Numbered from the stretch's first letter, positions 1 to 13,205 are shown. The stretch: 64,000 bases of DNA from Notolepis coatsorum (GCA_963971535.1 OZ020590.1:150670788-150734787), one strand, 5' to 3'. A program made the numbers and translations. Notes: generated by a model from the sequence alone, not told the origin.

Positions 1-1
1 T

Positions 2-289
2 CCCCTAGAACCAGATACAGTGTCCCAGATAACCCTGGCTGCTCTCTCCCTGCACAACTACCTACGAGCCCAGGCCACAGACACCTACATCCCCCCTGCT
101 CTGGTCGACACGGAGGATGAGGACCACCACATCATCCCTGGGAGCTGGCGCAGTGATGCCGCCCTGGCATCAGTGCCTGCTAGCAGGGATCGGAATGCCA
201 ACAGAACTGCAAAGGAGCAGCGCGACACACTGAAACAATACTTTGTCTCACCATCAGGTTCTGTGCATTGGCAGGAAGACATGTTGTAA
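2..289 (+). CDS. PIF/Harbinger transposase, C-terminal end (partial at window edge)
   Basis: The reading frame is open from the window edge to a TAA at 287-289, giving about 95 residues. It contains the Leu-His-Asn-Tyr-Leu motif that closes the DDE_Tnp_4 (HARBI1-type) catalytic domain, followed by the acidic, Arg-rich C-terminal extension usual in fish Harbinger transposases. The catalytic DDE residues lie outside the window. No upstream exon boundary is visible, so the true start is unknown. A MADF-domain gene on the opposite strand (1876-3557) is the expected partner gene of such transposons, so the two belong to one element. The protein would cut and paste the element in the nucleus. The family is clear; whether the copy is functional cannot be judged from the tail. 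Confidence 0.85.
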   Translation, partial: PLEPDTVSQITLAALSLHNYLRAQATDTYIPPALVDTEDEDHHIIPGSWRSDAALASVPASRDRNANRTAKEQRDTLKQYFVSPSGSVHWQEDML

Positions 290-1600
290 TGTCCTTTTGT
301 ACTTTTTTGGTTATAAAGATGGTGTTTGAACACTAGGCCTATACACCATAGCCTAACTGTTGGGCCTAAAATCATTATACATGTCCTAAAAGAAAATAAC
401 ATATGCCTAGGCCTACTTGTAGGGCCTATCGAGTTCAAATGTAGGCCTACATGTTAAGCTACGTAAATATCCACACGTTAAATACGATAACCATATAGGT
501 AGGCCTACAGGCTAACCTTGTTATTCTGTTTTATTTAAAGGCACATAGGGACATGCATGACATATATAGTACTGTTACATTTGTGACATATACGATATGC
601 AAATATACACTGTTGATGATATGATATAATGTTAATAGACTAGTGTCTCATTCTCCGTTGCTACTTTACTGTTTGTTGGATACCATTCCCCCACATAGAG
701 ACGAATGTTGGTTTTTGCCTCTACACTATATATAATATAATAATTATCTCCTATCAGGTTGGTTCTGTCCACCTGTCTCTCTGTCGGCAGCTAACCTCAC
801 AAACTACAGGGCAGTTTTATGACAAGCATATAAGTTAATTAATTTCCATCATTGTCCATTGAAATGCATATTCAGTATGAAGTTACAGCTTTTGATTCAG
901 GGCTGACCAGACGTGTGCACCAATCAAGGGGGGGGGGGGGGGGTCACCTCATCGCCCAGCCGAAGGGCATTGTCTCCGATTAGTACAACGTTGGGGAGAA
1001 TTAAGAGGGGAGAATGCAAGGGAACAAACAACACACATAGAGTTAGAGTAAACAAAAACAACAGCTCACCAACAACAGGGACAGTGGTCACTAGCTTACT
1101 TGTAGATTTACTTGGATGGAAGTAAGACTGCTGGACCTTGACCCTGAAGTTCTACAAAATTGAAATATCAATCTAACACGGGTCATTGATAACCCCGATA
1201 CAAGTGGTAATTAATCATTTTCTTTGTCTTTATTATAACTGCTTTATTATTCATTTCATTCTATTTCCTTGTTTGTCTGAGAAATGTAAATAAATGAAAC
1301 TGGAATGGTTTATCAAAGTAATTATTTTTTTATTTGAATAGCAAGTGCTTCAAGATTAGCAAGTGCTTCAAGATATCAAAAAAATTAAGAAATTACAGTA
1401 TTTCTATACAGTATATACAAATACAATATATATAATAAATATATAAATATATACTATAATATAAATATACGCTCTGCTCCCCCTTTTGATCACAAAAAAA
1501 GAATGTAAGAAGGTGCTTCAAGATATCAAAAAATTTTAGAAATTACAGTATATGAACTTACTGTTCACTGCTCAACAGGGGCTAGAAAACTTCAAATAAA
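290..1600. other. AT-rich intergenic part of the Harbinger element
   Basis: No gene is seen. The stretch contains several palindromic TAGGCCTA/GTAGGCCTAC motifs (about 340-520), a poly-G run at 928-943, and two similar copies of a segment around 1350-1400 and 1510-1560 that share GTGCTTCAAGATATCAAA. It lies between the convergent transposase and MADF genes and is most simply their shared 3' spacer. Confidence 0.5.
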
Positions 1601-1639
1601 GTGCAAAGTATAAGGAAAATAAAACTTACTATAAAAAAA

Positions 1640-1800
1640 AAAATATTCCTGAGGCAGGCAGCCACGAACCCCAACCACGGAGGACCCGGTGTCCGGCACC
1701 CCCGCGGGCCAAAGCATCACGCCTCTTTAATGCCTCGACCCGCAGAGACACCGAACCACGGCCCCCCCCCAGTCAGAGCCCACGGCCGCCAGACCCAGAA
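1640..1800. other. GC-rich insert of unknown origin in the Harbinger spacer
   Basis: About 150 bases of strongly C/G-rich sequence sit abruptly in AT-rich flanks. They follow a short A-run and contain several CCACGG-like repeats. No tRNA-like boxes, terminal repeats or TSD were found, so the origin is unresolved. Confidence 0.3.
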
Positions 1801-1875
1801 AATATACATCATTAAAATTACAAGAAAAAAAACAAGTGGACAATGGCACTACCACACTACCAGTTGTACTGATTA

Positions 1876-3557
1876 TCAGTAATCATATTCAGCCTGCGTA
1901 TCTGAATTTTCACTGAGCATCCCCATGTAGCTACTAGACGGTTGAGAACTGGGAGTGGGAGGAGGCTGGTGGTAGGGTTGAAAGGTTTGCGTTTGCCGCT
2001 GGTGTGGTGTGTTGTGTGGGAAGGTGCGATACATCGGCTGATTCGGCTGTGATGCAGGACCCTGCACCTGTTGACGTATTGACATGCTTCTGTCCTGAGA
2101 TTCATAAATCATCCTCATGATGGACCGCCTTGCTCGCATTTTTTCAACAGGATCCGTTACGTGACGCATCTCACTGCCCACCTGTTTACCAAAAATTACA
2201 TCTTCATCATCATCATCTCTGTTGTCTGAAACTACTTGCTTGAGGAGGTCAATCTTCTCTCTCTCAAGGTTCAGCCCTCTCTCCCATGGCTTGCTCCGGA
2301 CCACTTTTGCCTGACCACCCGGTGTGGGTGTGGGTGCGGGTGTGGATGTACGGGTTGGTGGGTCCTGTGCTGATGATTCTGACACCGCTGATTCCCCAAG
2401 GTCATCACTCTCTGGATCTTGTTCAGCAGTGTCAGCACAGCTGTCCGTCACTGAATCATCTAGCTGGATGAAGGACATAGGATCAGAATAATCTTTATTG
2501 ACCAAGTATACACACAATGATTATGCAGGTGACACCATTTGTGAACTGTAGGACACAGTACAAGGTGATAATTAAGCAATAAACCACGAGAGGCAGTGGG
2601 TTACAGGGTATTTTACAAAGGCTACTACAGTATATAGTTTGTAGATATATGGAAAATATATAGTTTGGTATAAAATTCCAAATAGAATGGGTTACAGAGA
2701 AACGTTCATCCAGTTGATTTTAAACGTGTAATTAAAAGAGAAATTTAAGAAGTCAAGGCCACCACAGACTATAGTATTCATTATTAAGAAATAAACGGTC
2801 TGACAACTTTAGTGGTTCAATCCTGATGAATTGAAAATGGGGGACCCTGATGTAAACAAGACGAAAGTCTTTCTCTGGTCTGCATCCCCTTAACAATTGT
2901 GTGTATTGAGCTGTACTGTATTGTACCCATTCTGCAATCTGTTAATAAAGTTTTCAATCAATCAATCAAGTATGTACAGTAAGTACGTTATTATTGTCAA
3001 TTTCCAAATATACACATACCTCCAGGGTGCTGTAGGACTGACGAGGCAATACATGATGCTTTAGGAAGTCCAGGTACTTCAGTATCCATGTCTGTCGCTG
3101 GGTTGGGTCTTTAGTCCCACTTCCACTGGGTTTGGGATGTAATAGCTTCCCGTATTGGGTGCGCAGGGACGCTGCATGCGTTACCACCTCTTCGGCTGTG
3201 AAGCGCAATAACAACATTACGTTAGTTAATGTACACTGAAAGTGGGCTGACAGAAACAAGACTGTACTTGCATAGTGTGTGTGTGTGTGCTAGCTAGCTA
3301 GCCAGCCGCTAGCTAGCCAGCCGCTAGCTAGCTAGCTAGCTAGCCAGCCGCTAGCTAGCTAGCTAGCCACTAACGTTAAACTCACCCGGGAGCTGCAATT
3401 CCTCCGCCATTTCCTTCCATTCTTTGTCCTTCTGTACACGGTCATGGTAACAGCTGGAGGACACATCATACAGGCATGGCTTCTGTTGCCACAACTCGAC
3501 AAGCCTCTCCTCTTTGATACGACTCCACACAATTGGCGTCCGTTTGCGGGGCGGCAT
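1876..3557 (-). CDS. MADF/Myb-like DNA-binding protein of PIF/Harbinger, three exons
   Basis: Three minus-strand exons can be joined by consensus splice sites. Exon 1 is 3557-3386 (start MPPRKR, donor GTGAGT). Exon 2 is 3195-3020 (acceptor TTCACAG, donor GTATGT). Exon 3 is 2463-1876 (acceptor TCATCCAG, stop TGA). Exons 1+2 are 348 nt, exactly 116 codons, and the frame continues, predicting about 311 residues. Residues 1-110 read as a MADF domain: the Trp-rich core WSRIKEERLVELWQQKPCLYD and later TWILKYLDFL. The rest is acidic, then Pro/Gln-rich. In Harbinger elements such a second protein carries the transposase to the nucleus and binds the element ends. No frame break is seen, so this accessory gene may be intact. 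Intron 1 holds a GCTA-rich palindromic repeat. Confidence 0.8.
2725..2968 (+). mobile_element. LINE 3' end with (TCAA)n tail
   Basis: The sequence ends in AATAAAGTTTTCAATCAATCAATC, a LINE-like 3' terminus with a short tandem tail. The same 3' UTR occurs inverted at about 53612-54250. It lies inside intron 2 of the MADF gene. Confidence 0.55.
3285..3370. repeat. GCTA/GCCA palindromic tandem repeat in MADF intron 1
   Basis: Repeats of GCTAGCTAGCCAGCC run for about 80 bases and are self-complementary. Confidence 0.8.
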
Positions 3558-3889
3558 TATTGGATTGTACAGTCACTGTCCCACATAAACGCACATGTGT
3601 CGCACTGATCACACGTCATCATGCGGTCGCACTGATCACACGTCATCATGCTGCATTTCTATTGGTTGGTAGCTGACGCTGGTCGTAGAATATCAAGCAC
3701 TGTCAGATATGTGTCGCAGGCATCTTTGATCGCAAGACTTGCACGTCGGTCATCTTTGAACCTCTCTCACTGTGCGACGTACGACCTGCGTCTTGGAGCC
3801 ACGATTTCGCCCACGACCACAGATTATGCCACGATTGGTCATCTTTCGTCTGGGACGGCCGAAAATCGCCCAGTTAAGAGCGGGCATAA

Positions 3890-4547
3890 GGCTACGTTTA
3901 GACGAGCGTTTTGTGATGGAAGTCTGAACAGAAACCGCAAAAGTCGTCTTGCGGTTTCACTTTTAATTTTGCGTTTAGACGAGCGTTTTGGGGTGGAATT
4001 CTCCGTGCAGACGAGGCTGTAACAACTCGAGACAACGGAGCCCCGCTGTCACACGATTGGCGCATATGTCACATGACGTGCTGTGAAGACCCGCCCTACT
4101 CTGCCTCTGATTCGCAGAGTGTGGGTGGGGAATGTGATTGGACCAAAGCAGAGTCACTCACAGACAGTGGGTCCAGTCATAATAGTTGTGATAGCCGTGG
4201 GACAAATTCTTGTGTATTTAAAAGTACTGCCAATGTAGCCTTCAGGTGATCGCCATGGATAGAATCAGACATGCTTTGTTTACGCTTCTAGGCTACTGGC
4301 GCATGCCTGTGATGTAAGCAGTAGGCGCGACGAGAGCCTTGACGACCCTTTCGTCATCGTTTTATGCGGTTTGACAGTTTAGACGAGAGCGCAAAGGTTT
4401 ACCGTTTCTAGGAATTCCACCCTGGAAGGTGGTCTCACTTTTTTACGGTTTCACCCCGTAAAAACGCTGTTTCCGTATAAACGAAAGGCACATCTGAAAA
4501 AATATTTTTGCGGATTCACCTGCTAGCGTTTCCGTCTAAACGGGGCC
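3890..4547. mobile_element. Non-autonomous PIF/Harbinger element (MITE)
   Basis: The left end GGCTACGTTTAGACGAGCG and the right end CGTTTCCGTCTAAACGGGGCC are inverted copies. They are flanked by TAA at 3887-3889 and 4548-4550, the 3-bp TSD expected of Harbinger. No transposase is present. Subterminal copies of GTTTAGACGAGCGTTTTG repeat near 3897 and 3972. Confidence 0.75.
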
Positions 4548-4648
4548 TAAGAGCCACAAAAATTACTGTGGTACCACAAAGAGCCACACCATATACCAGC
4601 GTTTCTCAACCTTTTTTTTCAGTCACGGCACCCTTCATGTGTTTATAG

Positions 4649-5231
4649 TAGTGCTGTCAGGCGATTAAATTTTTTTATCTAATTAATTACAGGATTTGTA
4701 ATCAATTAATCTAATTAATCGCATTTTAATCGCATAACCATTTTATGCCTGATATTCTATATTCTATAATCATATTTCAAATTGCATGTGTCCGGATGGC
4801 AGAATTTAGTACTGTATCTACAAAACCTTCGGTTTAATCATCTTCCATCTATTTGCTTCGATTTTTCAGGTCTGGTCAATTTGAGCATGGTGTTATTCAC
4901 AGTCAAAGATAAAAAAAATGTTATTGATATTCTCATTTGGTTCATTACAATTTACTCAAGCCTAGTAACTCTCAGTATTTCTGACACTGAGAATACATTC
5001 CCTGAGATCCATAGATGTCCCTAGAATCAGATACCAAGAACATGCAAGTGGACCATATAAAAAAAAGTCTGTAAATGTGTATTCTACGTTCTTATGGAAT
5101 GAATGAGATAAAAAAAAAATTGATTTAAAAAAAATAAAAAGAATTGTAATAAATGTTGAGTAAATTTTCATAACGCGATAATTTGCTGTGTAATTAATTA
5201 ATCTAATTAACGCGATAAACTGACAGCCCTA
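4649..5231. mobile_element. Non-autonomous hAT element
   Basis: The 8-bp TSD GTTTATAG flanks the element at 4641-4648 and 5232-5239. The termini are imperfect inverted repeats, TAGTGCTGTCAG and CTGACAGCCCTA. ATTAAT-rich stretches lie near both ends. The interior (4790-5110) is shared with 6410-6720. Confidence 0.8.
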
Positions 5232-5372
5232 GTTTATAGGTCTCACCCTCTGGCCTCTGAAGTTGCTAATGTCTTTTTTATTTGGGCCTCACAGGGTTAA
5301 AAGTACCCTGTGAGACCCACGGTTGCAAAATTACAAAATCACTTTTAGTCATTTAAAAAAAGAATATTTATA

Positions 5373-5852
5373 GGGCGGTCAGGTGGCGTAGCGGAGATTG
5401 CGCTCGTCACCAACGCAGGAGATGCTGGGTTCGAGCCCAGCTCTCGGCGTTGCTACCAGCTTGGCTGGTCGTTCATACTAATACAATTGGCAGTATTAGG
5501 GGGTGGGAAGCTGGTGGGTGGGAATCTGGCGTTGTGGACAACGACGCCTACAGGTCAGGTCTCGGCGCTTGCTCAGCGGGGGCAGGACTTGGTGGAGATA
5601 GCGTGCCCTCCCACGCGTTACACTTCACCAATGAGAGTCCTCGCTGCCAAGTGAAAAGACGTCACTGGCAGTCGCCACACATATCGGAGGAAGCGCGCGG
5701 TCGGCTTCGGGACGCCCTTGTACCGACGCGTAGGAGAACATGCATGCATACAGCAGCCAGGTAGGGGAGGGGGGGGAATTGGCACGGCAACTAAATTGGG
5801 ACGGGGAGAAAAACAGAAAATTGGAGAAAGAGAAATAAAAAAATAAAAATTT
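5373..5852 (+). mobile_element. tRNA-headed SINE, older copy
   Basis: The head starts GGGCGGTCAGGTGGCGTAGC, with an A box (TGGCGTAGCGG) and a B box (GGTTCGAGCCC). A GC-rich body includes CCCACGCGTTAC, also found in the three younger SINE copies in this window. It ends in an A-rich tail, flanked by imperfect A-rich TSDs (about 5355-5372 and 5853-5869). Confidence 0.75.
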
Positions 5853-6410
5853 AAAAAAATAATGTTTATTTAAAAAATGTTAAGCACATGTAGGCCTATA
5901 GTCAATTGGTCCTGTTGTTCAGCCTCACAATGCTATTTGATAGTAAATGTGTTTATATGTCCCACCCTCTGGCCTCTGAAGTAACCTCTTAAGCCCGAGA
6001 TATACAGTAAAAGTGTATATTTTCAGCATTACGTTTGTTCACCAATTATTTTAACTGTTATTAGTGAAATATAAGATTATAGAAATCTCAGGGCATTGAG
6101 TCGGAAACCGGCGCATATTGACAGGAGGAAGTGGCACAGCCAAAAGTGAGTGTAGTCTTTTGAAGGAATAGACTCAGGGCTTTCGAATTTCGAAAAACTA
6201 CCCTACCCAGCTCACACCAGCCCCTGTCAATCATCTGACTTCTGGATTAACTTTTTTATTTCTCTTATTTTTTGGGATTATCTCCCACAAACCTGAACGT
6301 TATTGCCATAAAACTGAACGCAGTTAGTTTCTCTACCTTTCTGTGAACGTCTTGCAAAAAACGGTGTTGCAATACGATGAAAAATGGTGGAGAAATTTAC
6401 ATTATAAAAA

Positions 6411-6720
6411 AGATGGCAGAATTCAGTACTGTATCTACAAAACCTTCTGTTTAATAATCTTCCCTTTATTCATTTGCTTAGATTTTTCAGGTCTGGTCAA
6501 TTTTAGCATGGTGTTATTCACAGTCGAAGATACAAAAAAATTAAATAGAATTGATATTCTCCTTTGGTTCATTACAATTTACTCAAGCCTAGTAACAGAC
6601 ACACTATTTCTGACACTGATCTATTATGTCCCTAGATTCCAAGAACATGCCAATGGACCATTTAAAAAAAGATTTAAATGTTTATTCTATGTCATTATGG
6701 AATGAGTGACATAAAAAAAA
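6411..6720 (+). repeat. Second copy of the hAT interior sequence
   Basis: This stretch closely matches 4790-5110, starting at GATGGCAGAATTCAGTACTG and ending at a run of A. The inverted hAT ends seen around the other copy are absent here. Confidence 0.7.
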
Positions 6721-6828
6721 AAGTTAAAAAGAAAAAAAAATATATATATACAGTATATATATATTTTTTTTAGGGATGGAAGGCCGCACATTGACGGGCA
6801 AAGAGCCAGCGGGTTGGCCACCCCTGTT

Positions 6829-6975
6829 CTAGAACATTTGTGATGTCACAGTATGATGTCATAATCAAACATTCTAGAACATTTGTGATGTCACAGAATG
6901 ATGTCATAATCAAACATTCTAGAACATTTGTGATGTCACAGTATGATGTCATAACCAAACATTCTAGAACATTTG
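6829..6975 (+). promoter_or_regulatory. U3-type enhancer-like direct repeats (45-bp unit)
   Basis: About three 45-bp units repeat in tandem. Each carries TTCTAGAACATTT (paired heat-shock-element-like pentamers) and two TGATGTCA octamers (CRE/ATF-like). The same units occur in the 3' LTR at 11725-11812 and 13372-13400. Repeats of this kind are typical of LTR U3 enhancers; activity is inferred, not shown. Confidence 0.5.
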
Positions 6976-7234
6976 TGTATCTATAACAATTCTCTCAGAA
7001 GAGCTCAGTGTGCATCTTGAAACAGTGCTGAGCAGTACTGAACAGATAGACTAAACAACATAGATTGAAGCCTATATTTCTAGACCAGGGTGCCTTGCCT
7101 ACCGGTTTGCTGTGGAAAGGAAATCATCGGTTGCAATCCCCCCCCCCCGGATCTCTCCCTTGACCCCGGTGAGCTGAGGAGAGCTGACCACCGCAGGGGC
7201 CTAAGCCTTCGAGGCCCTTATTTCATCTGATTGA

Positions 7235-8761
<1,527 letters not shown>

Positions 8762-8808
8762 ACACAGTCGCACACAAGACACACACGCATACACACACTA
8801 ACCAGCCT

Positions 8809-8972
8809 TATTACGTGCTACATGCACATGTCGTTCTATTGGATTCTATTATATATTACTATTGTATTATGCACATCGTTGCGGGCAAGACCCCCCGCAT
8901 TTCATTGTATACTTGTATGCCGTGACAAATAAAACTCTTGACTTGACTTGACTTGACTTGACTTGACTTGCT
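8809..8972 (+). mobile_element. LINE 3' fragment with (CTTGA)n tail
   Basis: The sequence ends CAAATAAAACTCTTGACTTG followed by further CTTGA copies, a CR1/L2-type 3' terminus. It begins about 45 bp after the SRP54 stop and could supply its polyadenylation signal (AATAAA near 8928). Confidence 0.65.
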
Positions 8973-9394
8973 ACAAAGGATGGAGATCCACCTGTTTTTA
9001 GAAATAAATGAGGTGAAAGGGTTGGAAATAAATGGTGAAAAGTGGAGAAAAGGTATAGAAGATGGAGGAGTAGAGAGGAGAAGGTAAGAGGAGTGTTTTA
9101 AATTAGAAGAGGATGAATCTCATCGCAGTTTTTTTCTTTTCTCCGTTCCTCACATCCTTTCTCTTGTCCTCTTCAAAAGAAAGGAAGACAGGGTTTAAAG
9201 GTCAGCCCAGACCTCCGTCGCAGTGTTTTGAAACGGAGGAGAGGAGAGCTTGTGTGTGGACTGAATATAAAGACTTTTAACCTGAAGGAAGAGATGAGGT
9301 CGCTGAGCAGTTAGTTTTTTTTTTGGCCTTGGTAATATAATTCTTTAACTTCCTTGTGTATTTGATTGTTGATTTATTTTTTTGTTTGTTATAT
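8973..9394 (+). other. 3' flank of SRP54, nothing recognised
   Basis: Purine-rich AT-biased sequence with no reading frame, tRNA-like box or terminal repeat that I could identify. It may be remaining 3' UTR or DNA carried with the retrocopy. Confidence 0.3.
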
Positions 9395-9576
9395 TTTGAA
9401 AACTTTAACTTTTTTGAATTTGTTTTTTGAATTAGGGGTAGGTTGCTCTATAAGCCTTCGGCTTCAAACCTATCCTTTTCGTTTGTTTATTTGTGAAAAT
9501 GTTCGACATTTTTTTTGTTTGTTTATTTATTTGTAAACATTCGAAATAAAATAATTCATTCATTCATTCATTCTGT
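9395..9576 (+). mobile_element. LINE 3' end with (ATTC)n tail
   Basis: A small stem (AAGCCTTCGGCTT) is followed by T-rich sequence and a terminal AAATAAAATAATTCATTCATTC, resembling a non-LTR 3' UTR with a tetranucleotide tail. Confidence 0.45.
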
Positions 9577-9862
9577 GCAGAGGCTTATTTTCTTGTCTGG
9601 ATTCAGAGATCTGTGATTTTACACTAATCGTAGAGGAGGAGAACGAGAGAGGGGGAGAGAGAGAGACGGGAATAGTGAAATCATGGCGCTTGGTTTCTGA
9701 TTTTGACGAGGTTGCAACGGATAATGAACGTACTACTCACAAGTAAGCAACTTTAACCAGTAGAGTGGACCGTCGGCCCTCATATTAGTAAGAAAACTCT
9801 GTTCCAAGAGGAAAAAGGAATCAACACAAACTACTGGAGCGCTGAAAGAAGGATAACAACAA

Positions 9863-11718
9863 ATGTCGGAGCCTAGGAAGGTTAAAATGACACAAAAGGC
9901 CTATGAGGAAAATGTCCGTCATGCCATCCATAGGAGGAGAGCTAAGCTATGTCAGCTAACTGGTCACATGAAACAGATGAATCAATTAATGGATGAGGAC
10001 GACGACGCTAACTTGGAAGTTGTACAGACAAAATTGGTAGAATTCAACAAGCTATTTGGAGATTTCTGTGAGCTTAATACTTCAGTCCAGGCGTTACTAA
10101 GCGAAAACATAAGCAAGACATCAGAAGAGGAGATGAAGACAGATCAGGATTGATGGTTCATGCCGAAGGCTGACACATTTTACAACTTCACAGTAAAGGC
10201 TGACACATGGATGAAAGAGGTGCATCAGCATATAGCAGAGTCTAGGAAGCACCAAGATGAGGTCGGGCCTGAAGACCGTGCATCCGTCGTCTTAAAAAAG
10301 AAAGGGTCTAGAGCACCATCCACTACAATTTCCAGAACATCATCTGCAAGCGTGCGTCTGAAAGTTGAATTAGAGAGGGCTGAGTTGCTAGCCCAGGCTT
10401 CCGCTCTAAAACAAAAACGACAACTCGATGAACAGGAGTTACAGGTCCGGACTGCTTTAGCTGCCTCAGAGGTTAAGTGCAGGGTACTTGAAGAGTACGA
10501 GGTCCAGCGATCCTCATCCAGAGTGTCCAGTAGGGATGGAATAAACTCTTACATAGAGAAAAAGAAGCCCTTCGAATCACAAGCTCACGAGCAGGCTACG
10601 CCTACTCCCTAGGCCGTAGCGATGAATAGAGAACCTGCTTACAGTAGCAGCTCCAGAGCACCTGGCGGTGCTACACAGAAAAAACAAGAGTCTTCACAAC
10701 AAGAGTCCACACGAGCCATCGTGGATTTCCTAGTGAAGCAACAAAACCTTGCTACTCTGCCCCCTCAACAGATTCCTATATTCAATGGAGACCCTATGGA
10801 GTACAGGCTATTCATCAGGGCCTTTGAACACGGAGTGGAGGACAAGACAGATAGTAACAGAGACCGGCTGTACTTCATGGAGCAGTACACGGATGGACAG
10901 CCAAGAGAGCTGATAAGAAGTTGTCTTCAACTTCGCTCTGGAACCAGAGCGAGGCTATCACGAGGCAAGGAGGCTCTTGAAAGAACATTTTGGAAATGGA
11001 TACAAGATCTCAATGGCGTATATAGACAAGGCACTGAACTGGCCTACTATCAAGTCCGATGACGGAGAGGCGCTCCACTCCTCTGGCCTCTATCTCACTG
11101 GATGCCTCAATGCTATGGCTGACGTGGAGTACATGCAGGAGCTTGACAGCATATCAAATATGCGTGCCATCACAGCCAAGCTTCCGTACAAGCAGAGTGG
11201 TGGAGAAGCAAAGCCTATGCTCTTCTAGAGAAAGATCATCGTAGCGCCAAGTTCAGCGACCTTGCCGACTTTGTCAACCTACAAGCCAAAGAAGCCCTAC
11301 ACCCTCTCTTCGGCAACATCACAGATGGAAACAAGAGATGAGAATGAGAAGACATCCAGAAAGAGCGGCGCTCGGGGAAGCTTCACAACAGCTGCTACAG
11401 CAGTCCAGAACCCGGTATACTAAAGCAAGGACCAAGGGGGATACACTCTGTGCCTTCTCCGACCCTTGCCTCTTCTGCCAAGGAGAACAGCATGCCCTGG
11501 AGCAATGCAACAAGATGAAAAAGTATCTTCACAAGGAGAAGATAGATTTTCTCAAGAGTAAAGGCCTATGTTTCAGCTGTCTGAAACGGGGTCACATGAG
11601 CAAGGCCTGCCAAGAAAAGATGAGCTGCCAAGTCTGCCAGCTTACCCACCCTACAGTTCTACATATTAAGAACAAATTGGATTTAGATAAAGTCATTGAA
11701 CCATCTTATTTGTCATGA
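9863..11718 (+). pseudogene. BEL/Pao gag, broken into several frames, no pol
   Basis: Consecutive frames 9863-10153, 10160-10612, 10622-11062 and 11338-11718 read as parts of one Gag. The N-terminal coiled-coil region has many charged residues. The capsid part carries IPIFNGDPMEYRLFIRAFEH (about 10768-10830), the signature of the DUF1759 family found in BEL/Pao Gag. The last piece has Cys/His knuckles: FCQGEQHALEQC, then LCFSCLKRGHMSKAC and CQVC. Gag packages element RNA in cytoplasmic particles. At least three frame breaks or stops separate the pieces. The sequence runs straight into the 3' LTR at 11717, so protease, RT, RNase H and integrase are deleted. The copy cannot move by itself. Confidence 0.7.
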
Positions 11719-12073
11719 TAGAACATTCTAGAATATTTGTGATATCACAGTATGATGTCATAAGCAAACATTCTAGAACATTTGTGATGTCACAGTATGA
11801 TGTCATAACCAAGAAATAATACAAAATCTTTTTCATTTAGAAAGTGAGTTTAGTAGGAGAAAATACAATTTTAAACATCAGTTTGCACGTACCACACTTA
11901 AACAGATGTGTCCTTCAGTTATTGGTGTAAAGTTGTGGAATTCCATAGCGAGCTTAAGGGATGTAATAGTGTTTATCAATTCAAAAAAAATATAAAAAAA
12001 AAATATTTAGTCAGTATGAAAATCAAATGTGATCTGAATAGTGAGATCTTTTCTATTTTTTTCTCTTTCTTTT

Positions 12074-12193
<120 letters not shown>

Positions 12194-12282
12194 ATGTTTT
12201 CTTGTTTAACTGTGGATTGTGAGTTTCTTGTATAATGGTATACATTATTATTTGAGTAAATTAGGTTGTACACCGACCATTA

Positions 12283-13205
12283 AAGGGGAACTATTTTACT
12301 ATTTCTTTCACTATTTGGGCACTTTTACACAATTCCTGTGAGTCTATGGAACACCTCTGTAATTTTTTATTTTATTTTATTCATTGTTTTGTATTTTTTT
12401 TTTTTTTTATCCACTTTTTCTCCCATTTTTCCATATTTTCTCCCATCCCAATTTCGTATCATCCAATTCAACCCTCCCCTGTCACGAACGCTGTTTCTTG
12501 CCTCCCACAAGCCGGCTGCAATGTGGACTAAGTCATACATAGCACAAGTCCCCTCCGGTACTTGAGGTAACAGCAGTCGCATCTTTTCACCTGCGCAGCT
12601 CGATCTCTCAGTGTCGAGGAGTAACGCGTGGGAGGCTCACGCTGCCCCCGACACTTCCTGATTCTACTGCGCAGGCGCACCAACCGACTTGTAGGAGTCG
12701 CTTGTTCACAACGTTCGATCCCCACCCTTCAGTTTTCCCTCCCCGTAATACGGCCAATGTGTATTACTGCGGACGACCAGCCAAACTGAAAAACAATGTG
12801 GAGAGCTGGATTCGAACACGCGAATCCTAGCGTCTCCACACTGGTGGCGAGTGCCTTGCCCACTACACCACCTAGCCGCCCTCATTGTTTTGTATTTCTA
12901 ATCAAGTCCTCAAAAACAGCATTTTTCTACCTCAAGATCTTAAGCCGTTTTGAGGCTGGGCTCCAACCACTGTGGGAACTGTGTGGAGTGTGTGTGAGTC
13001 TCAACATGCAGCTGAGTCTCTCTGACATCACCAATCAGCACATGTTCAGATGACTCAGTTCAGTGAGGGTGAATATTGTGAGAGGAGAATTGGAAGAATG
13101 CGCCAATATGAGAATTAGAGACATAGATCATATTAATATAAGTCCACATAGCTAGGAAACAATGCTAAACACTGAAAAAGGCCATTTATAAGATAGTTCC
13201 CCTTT
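12283..13205. mobile_element. MITE with AAAGGGGAACTAT termini, holding a SINE
   Basis: The left end AAAGGGGAACTATTTTAC and right end ATAGTTCCCCTTT are inverted copies next to TA-rich flanks. A related internal segment occurs inverted at about 18777-18853. The SINE at 12397-12881 lies inside it. Confidence 0.55.
12397..12881 (-). mobile_element. tRNA-headed SINE, young copy 1
   Basis: On the minus strand the element starts GGGCGGCTAGGTGGTGTAGT (A box), has B box TGTTCGAATCC, a body of about 400 bp and a poly(A) tail. A 16-bp TSD, TCATTGTTTTGTATTT, flanks it at 12381-12396 and 12882-12897. It is nearly identical by eye to the copies at 53693 and 58051. Confidence 0.9.

Noticed and set aside
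4603-6829. One hAT from CAGCGTTTCTCAACC (4603) to GGTTGGCCACCCCTG (6829)
   Set aside because: Both look like hAT ends, but they do not pair as inverted repeats and the flanking octamers differ. They are probably ends of two different broken elements.
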